NCBI GenBank assembly: GCA_024277515.1
Contig: JAJRVB010000167.1
Coordinates: 1 to 6,048, forward strand
Source of the DNA: Nitrospirota bacterium
GTDB taxonomy: Bacteria; Nitrospirota; Thermodesulfovibrionia; UBA6902
Length of the DNA stretch: 6,048 bases
Direction of reading: 5' to 3'
Part shown: positions 1 to 6,048 of the stretch, piece after piece
Position numbering within the stretch: the stretch's first letter is position 1
How the letters are laid out: each line of letters starts with the position of its first letter
Made by a program: the position numbers and the translations under genes
Notes under the pieces: model-generated
What the model was told of the DNA's origin: nothing
The model's input: the letters and a program-made list of their open reading frames with translations, nothing else
Database searches by the model: none

Positions 1-1
1 A

Positions 2-2644
2 AAGAAATGTACATCCTGTCATCATCCTCAACGGTTAGCGGACCGCATAAGCGGCATACAGACGCTGATTCAGGATTATGAAGAAAGTCTGAGCTATTAC
101 ATAACATCAAGCGCTAACGCGGAAAGGCTGAAGAAACTGAAAACATCCGCGGTAAACTCCGGAAACCGTCTTCTGCATATCACGGAAGGCATGTCACATA
201 CTGCGAGCGTTGATCTTGCTGATGAAAAAGAGAGCGCTATGAATAATATAAATAACATAAGAAAAACGATTTTAGTTACTCTTTTCATTACGTTTCTGCT
301 GGGGATTGTAATTGCAGTGATCCTGACAAGATCTGTTGCGCGCCCTGTGGGAGAGCTTGTTAATGCAACGAGAAAGATCGCTTCCGGGGAACTGGGCTCT
401 ACCATAGATTACCGGGACAGGACAGAGTTTGGAGAGCTTGCAAGTCATTTTAACGCGATGAGCAGGACAATCAAGGATGGATATGAAAAGATACAGGAAG
501 AAATTACGGAGCGCAGGATTGCGGAAGACGCGCTTGTCAAGTCTGAACAGTTTCTCGGCACCATTTTTGACAGCATCCGCGACCCGTTCTGCATTTTTGA
601 CAGGGAATACAGGATCATAAAGATAAATGAGGCTTATGCAGAGATCAAGAACAAGTCACCTGAAGAACTTGTCGGCACTACGTGTTATGAAACAATACAC
701 GGGAAAAACACGGTGTGCAGTGACTGTGTCGTTGAGGCGACTTTCAAGTCAAAGGACCCCTGCGCTAAAGAGAAGCTTTTTATCAATCAGGACGGGACTC
801 ATGTCTGGCTCGAGATTTACACATATTCGATTATTGATTCAAATGGAGAAGTGACATATGTCATTGAATATATAAGAGATATCACAGATCGCAAAAAGAC
901 GGAGAAAAAACTGAGAGACAGTGAGGAACGCTATGCCCTTGCCGAGCGCGGGGCGAATGACGGACTCTGGGACTTGGACCTGAAATCAAACGCGGTATTC
1001 TTCTCTCCCCGATGGAAGTGGATGATCGGGTTTGAGGAAAAAGAAATCAGCAACAGGCCGGATGAGTGGCTTGACCGGATTCATCCTGATGACCGTGTGC
1101 AGGTGGAGATGGAGTTGAAGGCGCACATCAGCGGTAATGCCCCGGCTTTCAAGAGTGAGCACCGTATGCTTCACAAAGACGGAACATACCGCTGGATGCT
1201 CAGCAGGGGACTTTCCGTCTGTGATGATTCGGAAAAAGCGAACCGTATGGTCGGGTCAATGACGGATATCACCGAACGGAAGACGGCTGAGGAACAGCTC
1301 GTGTTCGACGCACTGCATGATTCCTTGACCAGACTACCGAACAGGGCGCTTTTCATGGACCGTCTCGGCCATGCAGTTGAAAGAGAAAAAAGGAGCAGTA
1401 AAGAAATGTTCGCAGTATTCTTTCTGGACATGGACCGTTTCAAGGTGCTGAATGACAGTATGGGGCACACTATGGGAGATGAACTTCTCGTTGCGGTCAG
1501 CAAGAGGCTTGAAGACAGTCTGCGCCCCGGAGATACGGTGGCTCGGTTTGGAGGGGATGAGTTTGCAATTCTTCTGGAAGATCTCGGGAGCAAGGGCGAG
1601 GCGATATTCATTGCGGAGCGGATACAGGAAAAGCTGGCATTGCCGTTTAATTTAAGCGGGCAGGACGTCTTTACTTCCGCAAGTATCGGCATAGCATTCA
1701 GCACGACCGGCTATGAGCAGCCGGAGAACCTCCTGCGTAATGCGGATATTGCGATGTATCATGCCAAGTCAAGCCACAGCAATGAAGGGTTTAAGGTATT
1801 TGATACCGGGATGTATGCTACGGCAGTCGCCCGTTTGCAGCTTGAGACGGACCTGCGGCAGGCGATCAAGCAAGATGAATTTGTGCTGCATTATCAACCT
1901 ATTATTTCGATGAAGGACGGAAAGATTGAGGGACTGGAGGCCCTGATCAGGTGGCAGCATCCGGTACAGGGATTCATTCAACCCGGAGACTTCATCCCTA
2001 CTGCCGAGGAAACAGGGATGATTACCGAGATAGGGGAGTGGGTGCTCTTTGAGGCATGTCAGCAGTTGAGCCTCTGGCAGAAACAGTTTCCTTCTCTTAT
2101 GTCCCTGTCGGTAAGTGTAAATATGTCCAGCAAGCAGTTATTGCCCAACCTGACAGATCTGGTTCGGACTGTTCTCCGGACGACCGGGCTTGCACCGGAA
2201 TGTCTCGTGTTTGAGATTACCGAAAGCATGATCATGGAGAACGCGGAACTGGCATCACCTCTTTTATTGCAGTTGAAGGAGATGAATGTCAAGATCCACA
2301 TTGATGACTTCGGGACCGGATATTCATCACTGAGCTACCTTCATCAGTTCCCGGTTGATGTGCTTAAAATAGACCGGTCTTTTGTAAAGAGGATTGGTTC
2401 AGGCGAAGATAATCTGGAGATTGTCAGGGCGATAACCACTCTTGCGCATAGTCTGAATATGGGTGTCATTGCCGAGGGGGTTGAGACCGAGGCTCAGCTT
2501 GCCCAGCTCAGGGCCCTGGAATGCGAATATATGCAGGGATACCTTTTTTCAAAGCCGTTGAACATTTCGGATATGGAAGCCTTGTTGCGAAAGGGCCGCG
2601 TCGACCTGGTCACTTACTTTACCCGCACAGCTTTTAACAGTTGA
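2..2644 (+). CDS. Membrane PAS/GGDEF/EAL c-di-GMP sensor with periplasmic CxxCH haem motif (5' partial)
   Basis: This is a c-di-GMP turnover enzyme anchored in the inner membrane. The frame is open to the left edge, so the true start is outside; the ATG at 191 is internal because 63 in-frame codons precede it. Visible order: CTSCH haem c motif (8-22), helical periplasmic stretch, membrane helix (about 266-328), HAMP (about 323-481), PAS with a cysteine cluster (about 542-895), second PAS ending in MTDITERK (about 923-1288), GGDEF (about 1304-1795), EAL (about 1838-2581). The diguanylate cyclase site is intact (LDMDRFK, GGDEF at 1550-1564), with an inhibitory-site RPGD five residues before it. 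The phosphodiesterase site also looks intact: EALIRW, NMSS, EITE, DDFGTG, LKIDRS, EGVET and MQGYLFSKP. Both activities are therefore possible; which dominates cannot be read. An upstream membrane helix is expected off-window. The gene ends in tandem stops, TGATAA. Domain calls are confident; the signal sensed is inference. Confidence 0.93.
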   Translation, partial: KKCTSCHHPQRLADRISGIQTLIQDYEESLSYYITSSANAERLKKLKTSAVNSGNRLLHITEGMSHTASVDLADEKESAMNNINNIRKTILVTLFITFLLGIVIAVILTRSVARPVGELVNATRKIASGELGSTIDYRDRTEFGELASHFNAMSRTIKDGYEKIQEEITERRIAEDALVKSEQFLGTIFDSIRDPFCIFDREYRIIKINEAYAEIKNKSPEELVGTTCYETIHGKNTVCSDCVVEATFKSKDPCAKEKLFINQDGTHVWLEIYTYSIIDSNGEVTYVIEYIRDITDRKKTEKKLRDSEERYALAERGANDGLWDLDLKSNAVFFSPRWKWMIGFEEKEISNRPDEWLDRIHPDDRVQVEMELKAHISGNAPAFKSEHRMLHKDGTYRWMLSRGLSVCDDSEKANRMVGSMTDITERKTAEEQLVFDALHDSLTRLPNRALFMDRLGHAVEREKRSSKEMFAVFFLDMDRFKVLNDSMGHTMGDELLVAVSKRLEDSLRPGDTVARFGGDEFAILLEDLGSKGEAIFIAERIQEKLALPFNLSGQDVFTSASIGIAFSTTGYEQPENLLRNADIAMYHAKSSHSNEGFKVFDTGMYATAVARLQLETDLRQAIKQDEFVLHYQPIISMKDGKIEGLEALIRWQHPVQGFIQPGDFIPTAEETGMITEIGEWVLFEACQQLSLWQKQFPSLMSLSVSVNMSSKQLLPNLTDLVRTVLRTTGLAPECLVFEITESMIMENAELASPLLLQLKEMNVKIHIDDFGTGYSSLSYLHQFPVDVLKIDRSFVKRIGSGEDNLEIVRAITTLAHSLNMGVIAEGVETEAQLAQLRALECEYMQGYLFSKPLNISDMEALLRKGRVDLVTYFTRTAFNS
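8..22 (+). other. Candidate covalent haem c attachment motif (CTSCH) in the sensor's periplasmic region
   Basis: The codons tgt aca tcc tgt cat encode Cys-Thr-Ser-Cys-His, followed by a second His. This matches the CxxCH signature of c-type cytochromes. It lies about 80 residues before the membrane helix, in the part expected to be periplasmic, where haem c is attached. The following stretch (RLADRISGIQ onward) looks helical. Periplasmic haem c sensor domains are known in chemoreceptors such as Desulfovibrio DcrA and the Geobacter GSU0582 and GSU0935 proteins. Haem binding here is inferred from the motif and its topology. The first part of the domain lies outside the window. Confidence 0.6.
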
Positions 2645-2673
2645 TAAAATCCCGTCAAGCAGGGCAGGAAAAA

Positions 2674-4710
2674 TTATTCCTCCAGTTTTGAAAAGTCACC
2701 CAGGGTATCAAATACATTTCTGACTGACATAAGCAGCTTCAGCCTGTTTTCCCTTATCAGGGGGTCTTTGTCCATGACAAGGACTTTTTCAAAGAATGAA
2801 TTAACCGGTTTTTCGAGTCGAAACAGGCCCTGAAAATCTGCGGGTGAAAGTCCATCCATGACTGATCCGGCAACATTGAATAATTCAATTTCCGACGGCT
2901 CTGACAACAGGTCTTCTTTTACATCTCCCGGCCGGACTCCGGAAAGAATGTTATAGACCCGTTTTGCCGCGGTAAGGAGGGCAGGAAACCCCTCTTCCTT
3001 TTTCAGAGATTCGAGGGACTGAATGCGCTGGTTTATATCGGCGATATTAAGCCCGGTCTTTGCAAGAGCAGCGTTAATTATGTCATGACTGTGTCCCCGG
3101 GCAGCCAGAATTCCTTCAAGCCTCTGTATAAAAAACCGGAGTATGCCGGCTGCCGGTTCCGCCCTTTTTTCATCAGACGGCTCCAGGTTTTTCAGTGCGT
3201 TGTCTATCAGCAGGTCCAGAGGAAAGGGTGAGGCAATGTCCTGAAGGATATGTATGATTCCTGCTGCCTGCCTCCTCAGGGCAAATGGATCTTCGGACCC
3301 GGTCGGGATCAATCCGAGATAAAAGAAAGAGGCGATGTTGTCCATTTTATCGGCAAGTGAAACAAGAGTTCCGATTTTACCCGACGGGAGTTTATCTCCT
3401 GAAAACCTCGGGAGATAATGCTCATAAATGGCAGAAGCCACATCGTGGTCCTCATTTGAGCCTTCAGCATAGATCATGCCGATATAGCCCTGCAGTTCTG
3501 GGAATTCTCCGACAACACCGGTTACAAGGTCTGCCTTGCAGAGCATGGACGCACGCTGTACGTTTTTCATTAATTCAGGATCAAGCTGTTCAGCAAGAAA
3601 GGTGGAAATCAGAGAAATTCTGGTCACCTTTTCATAAAGGTTCCCGAGCTTTTCCTGAAACGTTACTTTCTTCAGTTTCTCTACATTGTCCCACAAGGGG
3701 GTTTTCCTGTCCTGAATGAAATAAAACCGTGCATCCTCAAGCCTTGCCCTGAGCACACGCTCCGCGCCTCTGCTGACCGTATCATTTACAGCGCTGTTCA
3801 TATTGCTGATGACGATAAAAGAGGACTTCATGCTGCCGTCCCTGTCTTCCATCGAAAAATATTTCTGGTGGGCCTTCATGACCGTTATCAGCAGCTCTTT
3901 GGGCAGGGCAAGGTATTTATCGTCAAACCGACCGAGTACGGCAGTCGGATGTTCAACGAGGTTTGTAACGGTTTCGAGGAGATCATCATCTCTGTGAATG
4001 CTGCATCCGGCTATGGATTCAATCTGACGGATGCCGTGCCTGATTGCATCTTTTCTCTCCGCAGGGTCGGCCAGAACACAGTTCTGCTTAAGGGAATGCA
4101 GGTATGAAAAAGGGTCACTGATAGTCACAGGTGCCGGAGAAAGGAACCTGTGACCGTATGATATATTGCCGGCCCTGATGGTGTCCAGTTCAAAGGATAT
4201 GACCTCGTCTCCCAGCAGGGCGAGTATCCATTGTATGGGTCTGAAATATCTGAGATCACTGTTTCCCCATTTCATCGATTTGGGAAGATGAAGCGATGAG
4301 ATCAGTTTTGGAAGTTCCTCTGAAAGGACCTGTGCGGACGGCCTCCCTTTTTCTTTTATCGTAGCGGAGACATATTCCCCCCGCTCCGTCTTCATGATTG
4401 TCAGATCTTTTACATCAATGTTAAGTGAGCGGGCAAATCCAGTCGCCGCCTTTGTTGGATTTCCATCAGCATCATAGGCGGCTTTTTTCGGAGGGCCGAG
4501 TGTCTCGGTCGTCCTGTCATCCTGTTGGCCGGCAACCCCGTCCACAAGAAGGGCCAGCCTTCTCGGCGTTGCGTACTCCAATATGGCGCCGTACGAAATA
4601 GACGACGTTTCGAGCAGCCGGACGAGACCTTCTTTCAGCAATGAAAGGCCCACGGAAATAAACCTTGCCGGTATTTCCTCTGATCCTATTTCAATAAGTA
4701 AAGGCTTCAT
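2674..4710 (-). CDS. glyS: Glycine--tRNA ligase beta subunit
   Basis: This is the beta subunit of the alpha2beta2 glycyl-tRNA synthetase, which works with GlyQ in the cytoplasm to attach glycine to tRNA-Gly. The 678 residues are close to the family norm (about 690). The N-terminus MKPLLIEIGSEEIPARF is the family signature, followed by EYATPRRLALLV (45-56), GPPKKAA (72-78) and KSMKWGNSDLRYFRPIQW (144-161). The central HD-like region has CKADLVTGVVGEFPELQG (391-408), SLADKMDNIASFF (451-463) and PTGSEDPFALRRQ (469-481). The C-terminus (FFEKVLVMDKDPLIRENRLKLL, 639-660) is the DALR-like tRNA/anticodon-binding end. The start is fixed by the conserved N-terminus and by an in-frame TGA four codons upstream. 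No Shine-Dalgarno sequence is visible before it, which is odd. It lies 89 bp downstream of glyQ and is probably co-transcribed. Nothing suggests damage. Confidence 0.97.
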   Translation of the reverse strand: MKPLLIEIGSEEIPARFISVGLSLLKEGLVRLLETSSISYGAILEYATPRRLALLVDGVAGQQDDRTTETLGPPKKAAYDADGNPTKAATGFARSLNIDVKDLTIMKTERGEYVSATIKEKGRPSAQVLSEELPKLISSLHLPKSMKWGNSDLRYFRPIQWILALLGDEVISFELDTIRAGNISYGHRFLSPAPVTISDPFSYLHSLKQNCVLADPAERKDAIRHGIRQIESIAGCSIHRDDDLLETVTNLVEHPTAVLGRFDDKYLALPKELLITVMKAHQKYFSMEDRDGSMKSSFIVISNMNSAVNDTVSRGAERVLRARLEDARFYFIQDRKTPLWDNVEKLKKVTFQEKLGNLYEKVTRISLISTFLAEQLDPELMKNVQRASMLCKADLVTGVVGEFPELQGYIGMIYAEGSNEDHDVASAIYEHYLPRFSGDKLPSGKIGTLVSLADKMDNIASFFYLGLIPTGSEDPFALRRQAAGIIHILQDIASPFPLDLLIDNALKNLEPSDEKRAEPAAGILRFFIQRLEGILAARGHSHDIINAALAKTGLNIADINQRIQSLESLKKEEGFPALLTAAKRVYNILSGVRPGDVKEDLLSEPSEIELFNVAGSVMDGLSPADFQGLFRLEKPVNSFFEKVLVMDKDPLIRENRLKLLMSVRNVFDTLGDFSKLEE

Positions 4711-4729
4711 AACAAAAAATCAGATATTA

Positions 4730-4800
4730 AAATGCAAAAATCAAAATTAAGGAGTTTTTATAATAGAGTTGTTTATCAATAATTTTGATCTTTTATATTT
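4730..4800. repeat. AT-rich fold-back inverted repeat between glyQ and glyS
   Basis: Two arms face each other: 4730-4749 (AAATGCAAAAATCAAAATTA) and 4780-4800, whose complement differs by two mismatches and one extra base. The inner ten bases, ATCAAAATTA at 4740-4749 and TAATTTTGAT at 4780-4789, pair perfectly. The loop is 30 bases. The right arm ends exactly at the glyQ stop codon. In the glyQS transcript the stem is followed by a U-rich tract (UUUU GCAUUUU), so it could act as a weak terminator, a processing site or a transcript-stabilising stem. A small palindromic insertion (MITE-like remnant) is also possible. The pairing is seen; its role is unknown. Confidence 0.6.
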
Positions 4801-5675
4801 CATGTTTTATTTTTTAACAGCGGAAATCCCATATCTTCCCGCAGCGTTACGTAACCGCGGGCACATTTTCTGGCCAGGTTTCTAACTCTTGCGATATAGG
4901 TCGTCCTCTCAGTGACACTGATGGCACCGCGGGCATCGAGCAAATTAAAACTGTGCGAACATTTAAGGCAGTAATCGTATGCCGGGAGCACAAGCCCCTC
5001 TTTGACCAGGGATAAGGCCTCGGCTTCATACTTCTCAAACAGACTGAATAGCAGGTCCGTATCAGCAGCATCAAAATTGTACCTTGAAAACTCAACTTCC
5101 GTTTGATGATGGATGTCCCCGTATGTAATTTCCTTGTTCCACTTGAGATCATATATATTATCGATATCCTGAAGATACATGGCGATTCTCTCAAGCCCAT
5201 ACGTAAGCTCTACTGAAACCGGTTTCAGCTCTATCCCGCCCACCTGCTGAAAATATGTGAACTGTGTAACCTCCATACCGTCCAGCCAGACTTCCCATCC
5301 CAATCCCCACGCGCCAAGGGTAGGGGACTCCCAATCATCTTCAACAAACCGGACATCGTGTTTGAGCAGGTCGATGTTGATCGCCTTGAGGCTCTGCAGG
5401 TACAATTCCTGCGAATCAGGGGGAGAGGGTTTCAATATTACCTGATATTGATAATAATGCTGGAGCCTGTTCGGGTTTTCTCCATAGCGGCCGTCTGTCG
5501 GTCTTCTTGACGGTTCGACGTATGCGGTCTTCCATGGTTCAGGTCCGAGGACCCTGAAAAAAGTAGCCGGATTGAAGGTCCCTGCCCCCACCTCAATATC
5601 ATAAGGCTGATGTATGACACATCCTTTCTCTATCCAGAACTCATGGAGTTTTAATATTAAATCCTGCAGGTACAT
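4800..5675 (-). CDS. glyQ: Glycine--tRNA ligase alpha subunit
   Basis: This is the catalytic alpha subunit of the alpha2beta2 glycyl-tRNA synthetase, a class II synthetase core that activates glycine with ATP. Its 291 residues compare with about 300 in the family. Diagnostic stretches are [20 protein letters not shown] (18-37), the motif 2 region [20 protein letters not shown] (55-74), [20 protein letters not shown] (111-130), [11 protein letters not shown] (137-147) and motif 3 [14 protein letters not shown] (156-169). The start [14 protein letters not shown] is the usual family N-terminus, and AGGA lies six bases upstream of the ATG. A sigma70-like promoter lies about 57 bp further upstream, so glyQ is probably the first gene of a glyQ-glyS operon. 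No T-box leader motif is visible. The protein looks complete and ordinary. Confidence 0.98.
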   Translation of the reverse strand: MYLQDLILKLHEFWIEKGCVIHQPYDIEVGAGTFNPATFFRVLGPEPWKTAYVEPSRRPTDGRYGENPNRLQHYYQYQVILKPSPPDSQELYLQSLKAINIDLLKHDVRFVEDDWESPTLGAWGLGWEVWLDGMEVTQFTYFQQVGGIELKPVSVELTYGLERIAMYLQDIDNIYDLKWNKEITYGDIHHQTEVEFSRYNFDAADTDLLFSLFEKYEAEALSLVKEGLVLPAYDYCLKCSHSFNLLDARGAISVTERTTYIARVRNLARKCARGYVTLREDMGFPLLKNKT

Positions 5676-5681
5676 TTTTAT

Positions 5682-5685
5682 TCCT
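5682..5685 (-). promoter_or_regulatory. glyQ ribosome binding site
   Basis: On the minus strand AGGA precedes the glyQ ATG by six bases, supporting the start at 5675. Just upstream, a short stem CGGG/CCCG (5689-5692 with 5697-5700, four-base loop) sits within a few bases of the site and could modestly affect its access. A stem of four pairs is too weak to call a regulatory element. Confidence 0.65.
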
Positions 5686-5731
5686 GTCCGGGTAAGCCCG
5701 AAAAAACTGATTTGTACTGGTGAGCATAAAT

Positions 5732-5759
5732 CTTATAAAGAAGCAGATATCTTTGTCAA
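5732..5759 (-). promoter_or_regulatory. Predicted sigma70-type promoter of glyQ-glyS
   Basis: Read on the minus strand, a perfect -35 box TTGACA (5759 to 5754) is followed after 16 bases by TATAAG (5737 to 5732), one mismatch from TATAAT. Transcription would start near 5725, giving a leader of about 50 bases before the glyQ ATG. Position, orientation and match quality all fit the main promoter of the operon. This is a consensus-based prediction only. Confidence 0.65.
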
Positions 5760-5830
5760 ACTGGAGGAGCTGTAACGATTCCTGAAGCTGTTTACGATAT
5801 TGATCAACCAGTTGAGATAAATAAGTTTTA

Positions 5831-5867
5831 AATATTGGATATTCCAACGACAAGAATATCCAATATT
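5831..5867. repeat. Perfect 14-bp inverted repeat
   Basis: AATATTGGATATTC at 5831-5844 is the exact reverse complement of GAATATCCAATATT at 5854-5867, separated by the nine bases CAACGACAA. It lies between two divergent promoters, about 70 bp upstream of each one's -35 box, and no run of T follows either arm. A factor-independent terminator is therefore unlikely. A protein binding site, a remnant of a small mobile repeat, or a structured element are all open. The repeat itself is certain; its function is not known. Confidence 0.75.
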
Positions 5868-5895
5868 GATAGTAGTGAAATTATTCAATATCAAT

Positions 5896-5922
5896 GGTAC
5901 CAAGACAACATCTGTTGGAACC
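5896..5922. repeat. Short imperfect inverted repeat
   Basis: GGTACCAA (5896-5903) and TTGGAACC (5915-5922) pair at seven of eight positions across an 11-base gap. Within it CAACA-TC-TGTTG (5906-5917) forms an alternative small stem. It lies just upstream of the putative antitoxin promoter. No function can be assigned. Confidence 0.4.
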
Positions 5923-5936
5923 GTAAAATAAAGATA

Positions 5937-5971
5937 TTGCTTCACACATAGAGATGTGTTATGTTATGTGT
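5937..5971 (+). promoter_or_regulatory. Predicted promoter and operator-like palindrome of the antitoxin gene
   Basis: TTGCTT (5937-5942) and TATGTT (5960-5965) are 17 bases apart and resemble -35 and -10 boxes. The spacer holds the perfect palindrome ACACAT-AGAG-ATGTGT (5944-5959). A third copy of the half-site, ATGTGT, lies at 5966-5971, twelve bases after the second. A repressor bound here would block RNA polymerase, as expected for VapB or VapBC autoregulation. The resulting leader would be very short (about 14 bases). An alternative is AAGACA (5902-5907) with TAAAAT (5924-5929), which would put the palindrome in the leader. Confidence 0.5.
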
Positions 5972-5973
5972 AG

Positions 5974-5981
5974 AAAGGAGG
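5974..5981 (+). promoter_or_regulatory. Strong ribosome binding site of the antitoxin gene
   Basis: AAAGGAGG is a near-perfect Shine-Dalgarno sequence, ending four bases before the ATG at 5986. It fixes the start codon and shows that the short reading frame at the right edge is a real gene start. Strong translation is typical of antitoxins, which are made in excess of their toxins. Confidence 0.8.
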
Positions 5982-5985
5982 CAAT

Positions 5986-6048
5986 ATGGCAACCAATCTG
6001 GCATTAGACGACAAACTTATTATTAAAGCTCAAAAAGCAGGTCATCAT
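5986..6048 (+). CDS. vapB: VapB-type antitoxin (3' partial, first 21 codons)
   Basis: Only MATNLALDDKLIIKAQKAGHH is visible before the window ends. This closely resembles the N-terminus of the VapB/DUF2191 family of small antitoxins (typically about 60-80 residues), in which a MATNLAIDDKLI-like beta strand and following helix form the DNA-binding part and KTKKEAVNAALEEY-like residues usually follow. In this family the protein neutralises a PIN-domain VapC ribonuclease encoded just downstream and, with it, represses its own promoter. The strong ribosome binding site and the upstream palindrome fit that pattern. The toxin gene is expected beyond the right edge and cannot be confirmed. A solitary antitoxin remains possible. 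Confidence 0.75.
   Translation, partial: MATNLALDDKLIIKAQKAGHH

Larger units (their letters stand above)
5676..5985. other. Divergent intergenic region between glyQ and the antitoxin gene
   Basis: This stretch of about 310 bp holds no convincing gene. It is clearly more AT-rich than its flanks. It contains the glyQ ribosome binding site, hairpin and promoter on the minus strand, a perfect 14-bp inverted repeat, a weaker inverted repeat, and the promoter, operator-like palindrome and ribosome binding site of the rightward antitoxin gene. The word GATATTG recurs at 5796-5802 and 5933-5939 on the plus strand and at 5886-5892 on the minus strand, which may only reflect base composition. Confidence 0.7.

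Noticed and set aside
191..193. ATG at 191 as the true start of the sensor gene
   Set aside because: The same frame is open for 63 codons to the window edge and encodes a CxxCH motif and a helical periplasmic stretch; no ribosome binding site stands before this ATG.
2645..2673. Bidirectional terminator between the convergent sensor gene and glyS
   Set aside because: The only pairing is CCC with GGG around an eight-base loop (2651-2664), too weak to call, although AAAAA on one side and ATTTTAT on the other strand are present.
4732..4782. Plus-strand 16-codon open frame in the glyQ-glyS spacer
   Set aside because: Very short, built from the AT-rich repeat arm, and without an upstream ribosome binding site.
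5676..5760. T-box or other riboswitch in the glyQ leader
   Set aside because: The predicted leader is only about 50 bases and I see no T-box consensus or specifier stem; only a four-pair hairpin is present.
5641..5853. Minus-strand open frame of 70 codons upstream of and overlapping glyQ, with a coiled-coil-like stretch (LSQLVDQYRKQLQESLQLLQ)
   Set aside because: It overlaps the glyQ start in another frame, spans the predicted glyQ promoter, has no clear ribosome binding site, and resembles no family I recognise.
5733..5945. Second minus-strand open frame of 70 codons in the intergenic region
   Set aside because: Its composition follows the AT-rich DNA, it runs through both inverted repeats and the opposite promoter, and it has no convincing start signal.

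Overview
The window looks like a chromosomal segment from a mesophilic, probably anaerobic or respiratory Gram-negative bacterium with moderate GC. It carries the two-subunit (alpha2beta2) glycyl-tRNA synthetase genes, a membrane c-di-GMP sensor whose visible periplasmic part contains a c-type haem motif, and the start of a VapB-type antitoxin. This combination is common in sediment lineages such as Nitrospirota or Desulfobacterota-like bacteria. That placement is inferred from gene content and protein flavour only.

Layout. Positions 2-2644 (+) hold the 3' part of a large signalling gene that continues off the left edge. Its order is periplasmic helical region with a CxxCH motif, membrane helix, HAMP, cysteine-rich PAS, second PAS, GGDEF, EAL. 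It converges with the glycyl-tRNA synthetase pair on the minus strand, glyS at 2674-4710 and glyQ at 4800-5675, with only 29 bp between the two stop codons. The glyQ-glyS spacer is AT-rich and is almost filled by a fold-back repeat (4730-4800). The glyS start has no recognisable Shine-Dalgarno sequence.

The intergenic region at 5676-5985 is AT-rich and separates two divergent transcription units. Leftward it has a good sigma70-type promoter for glyQ (TTGACA-N16-TATAAG). Rightward it has a plausible promoter with an embedded palindrome in front of an antitoxin start at 5986. Between them lies a perfect 14-bp inverted repeat of unknown role.

Functional picture. glyQ and glyS together charge tRNA-Gly and are housekeeping genes. 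The signalling protein probably converts a periplasmic redox or ligand signal, plus a cytoplasmic PAS signal, into c-di-GMP synthesis or breakdown. The antitoxin begins what is probably an autoregulated VapBC pair whose toxin lies beyond the right edge. No complete new system is visible. The most interesting item is the haem-motif c-di-GMP sensor.
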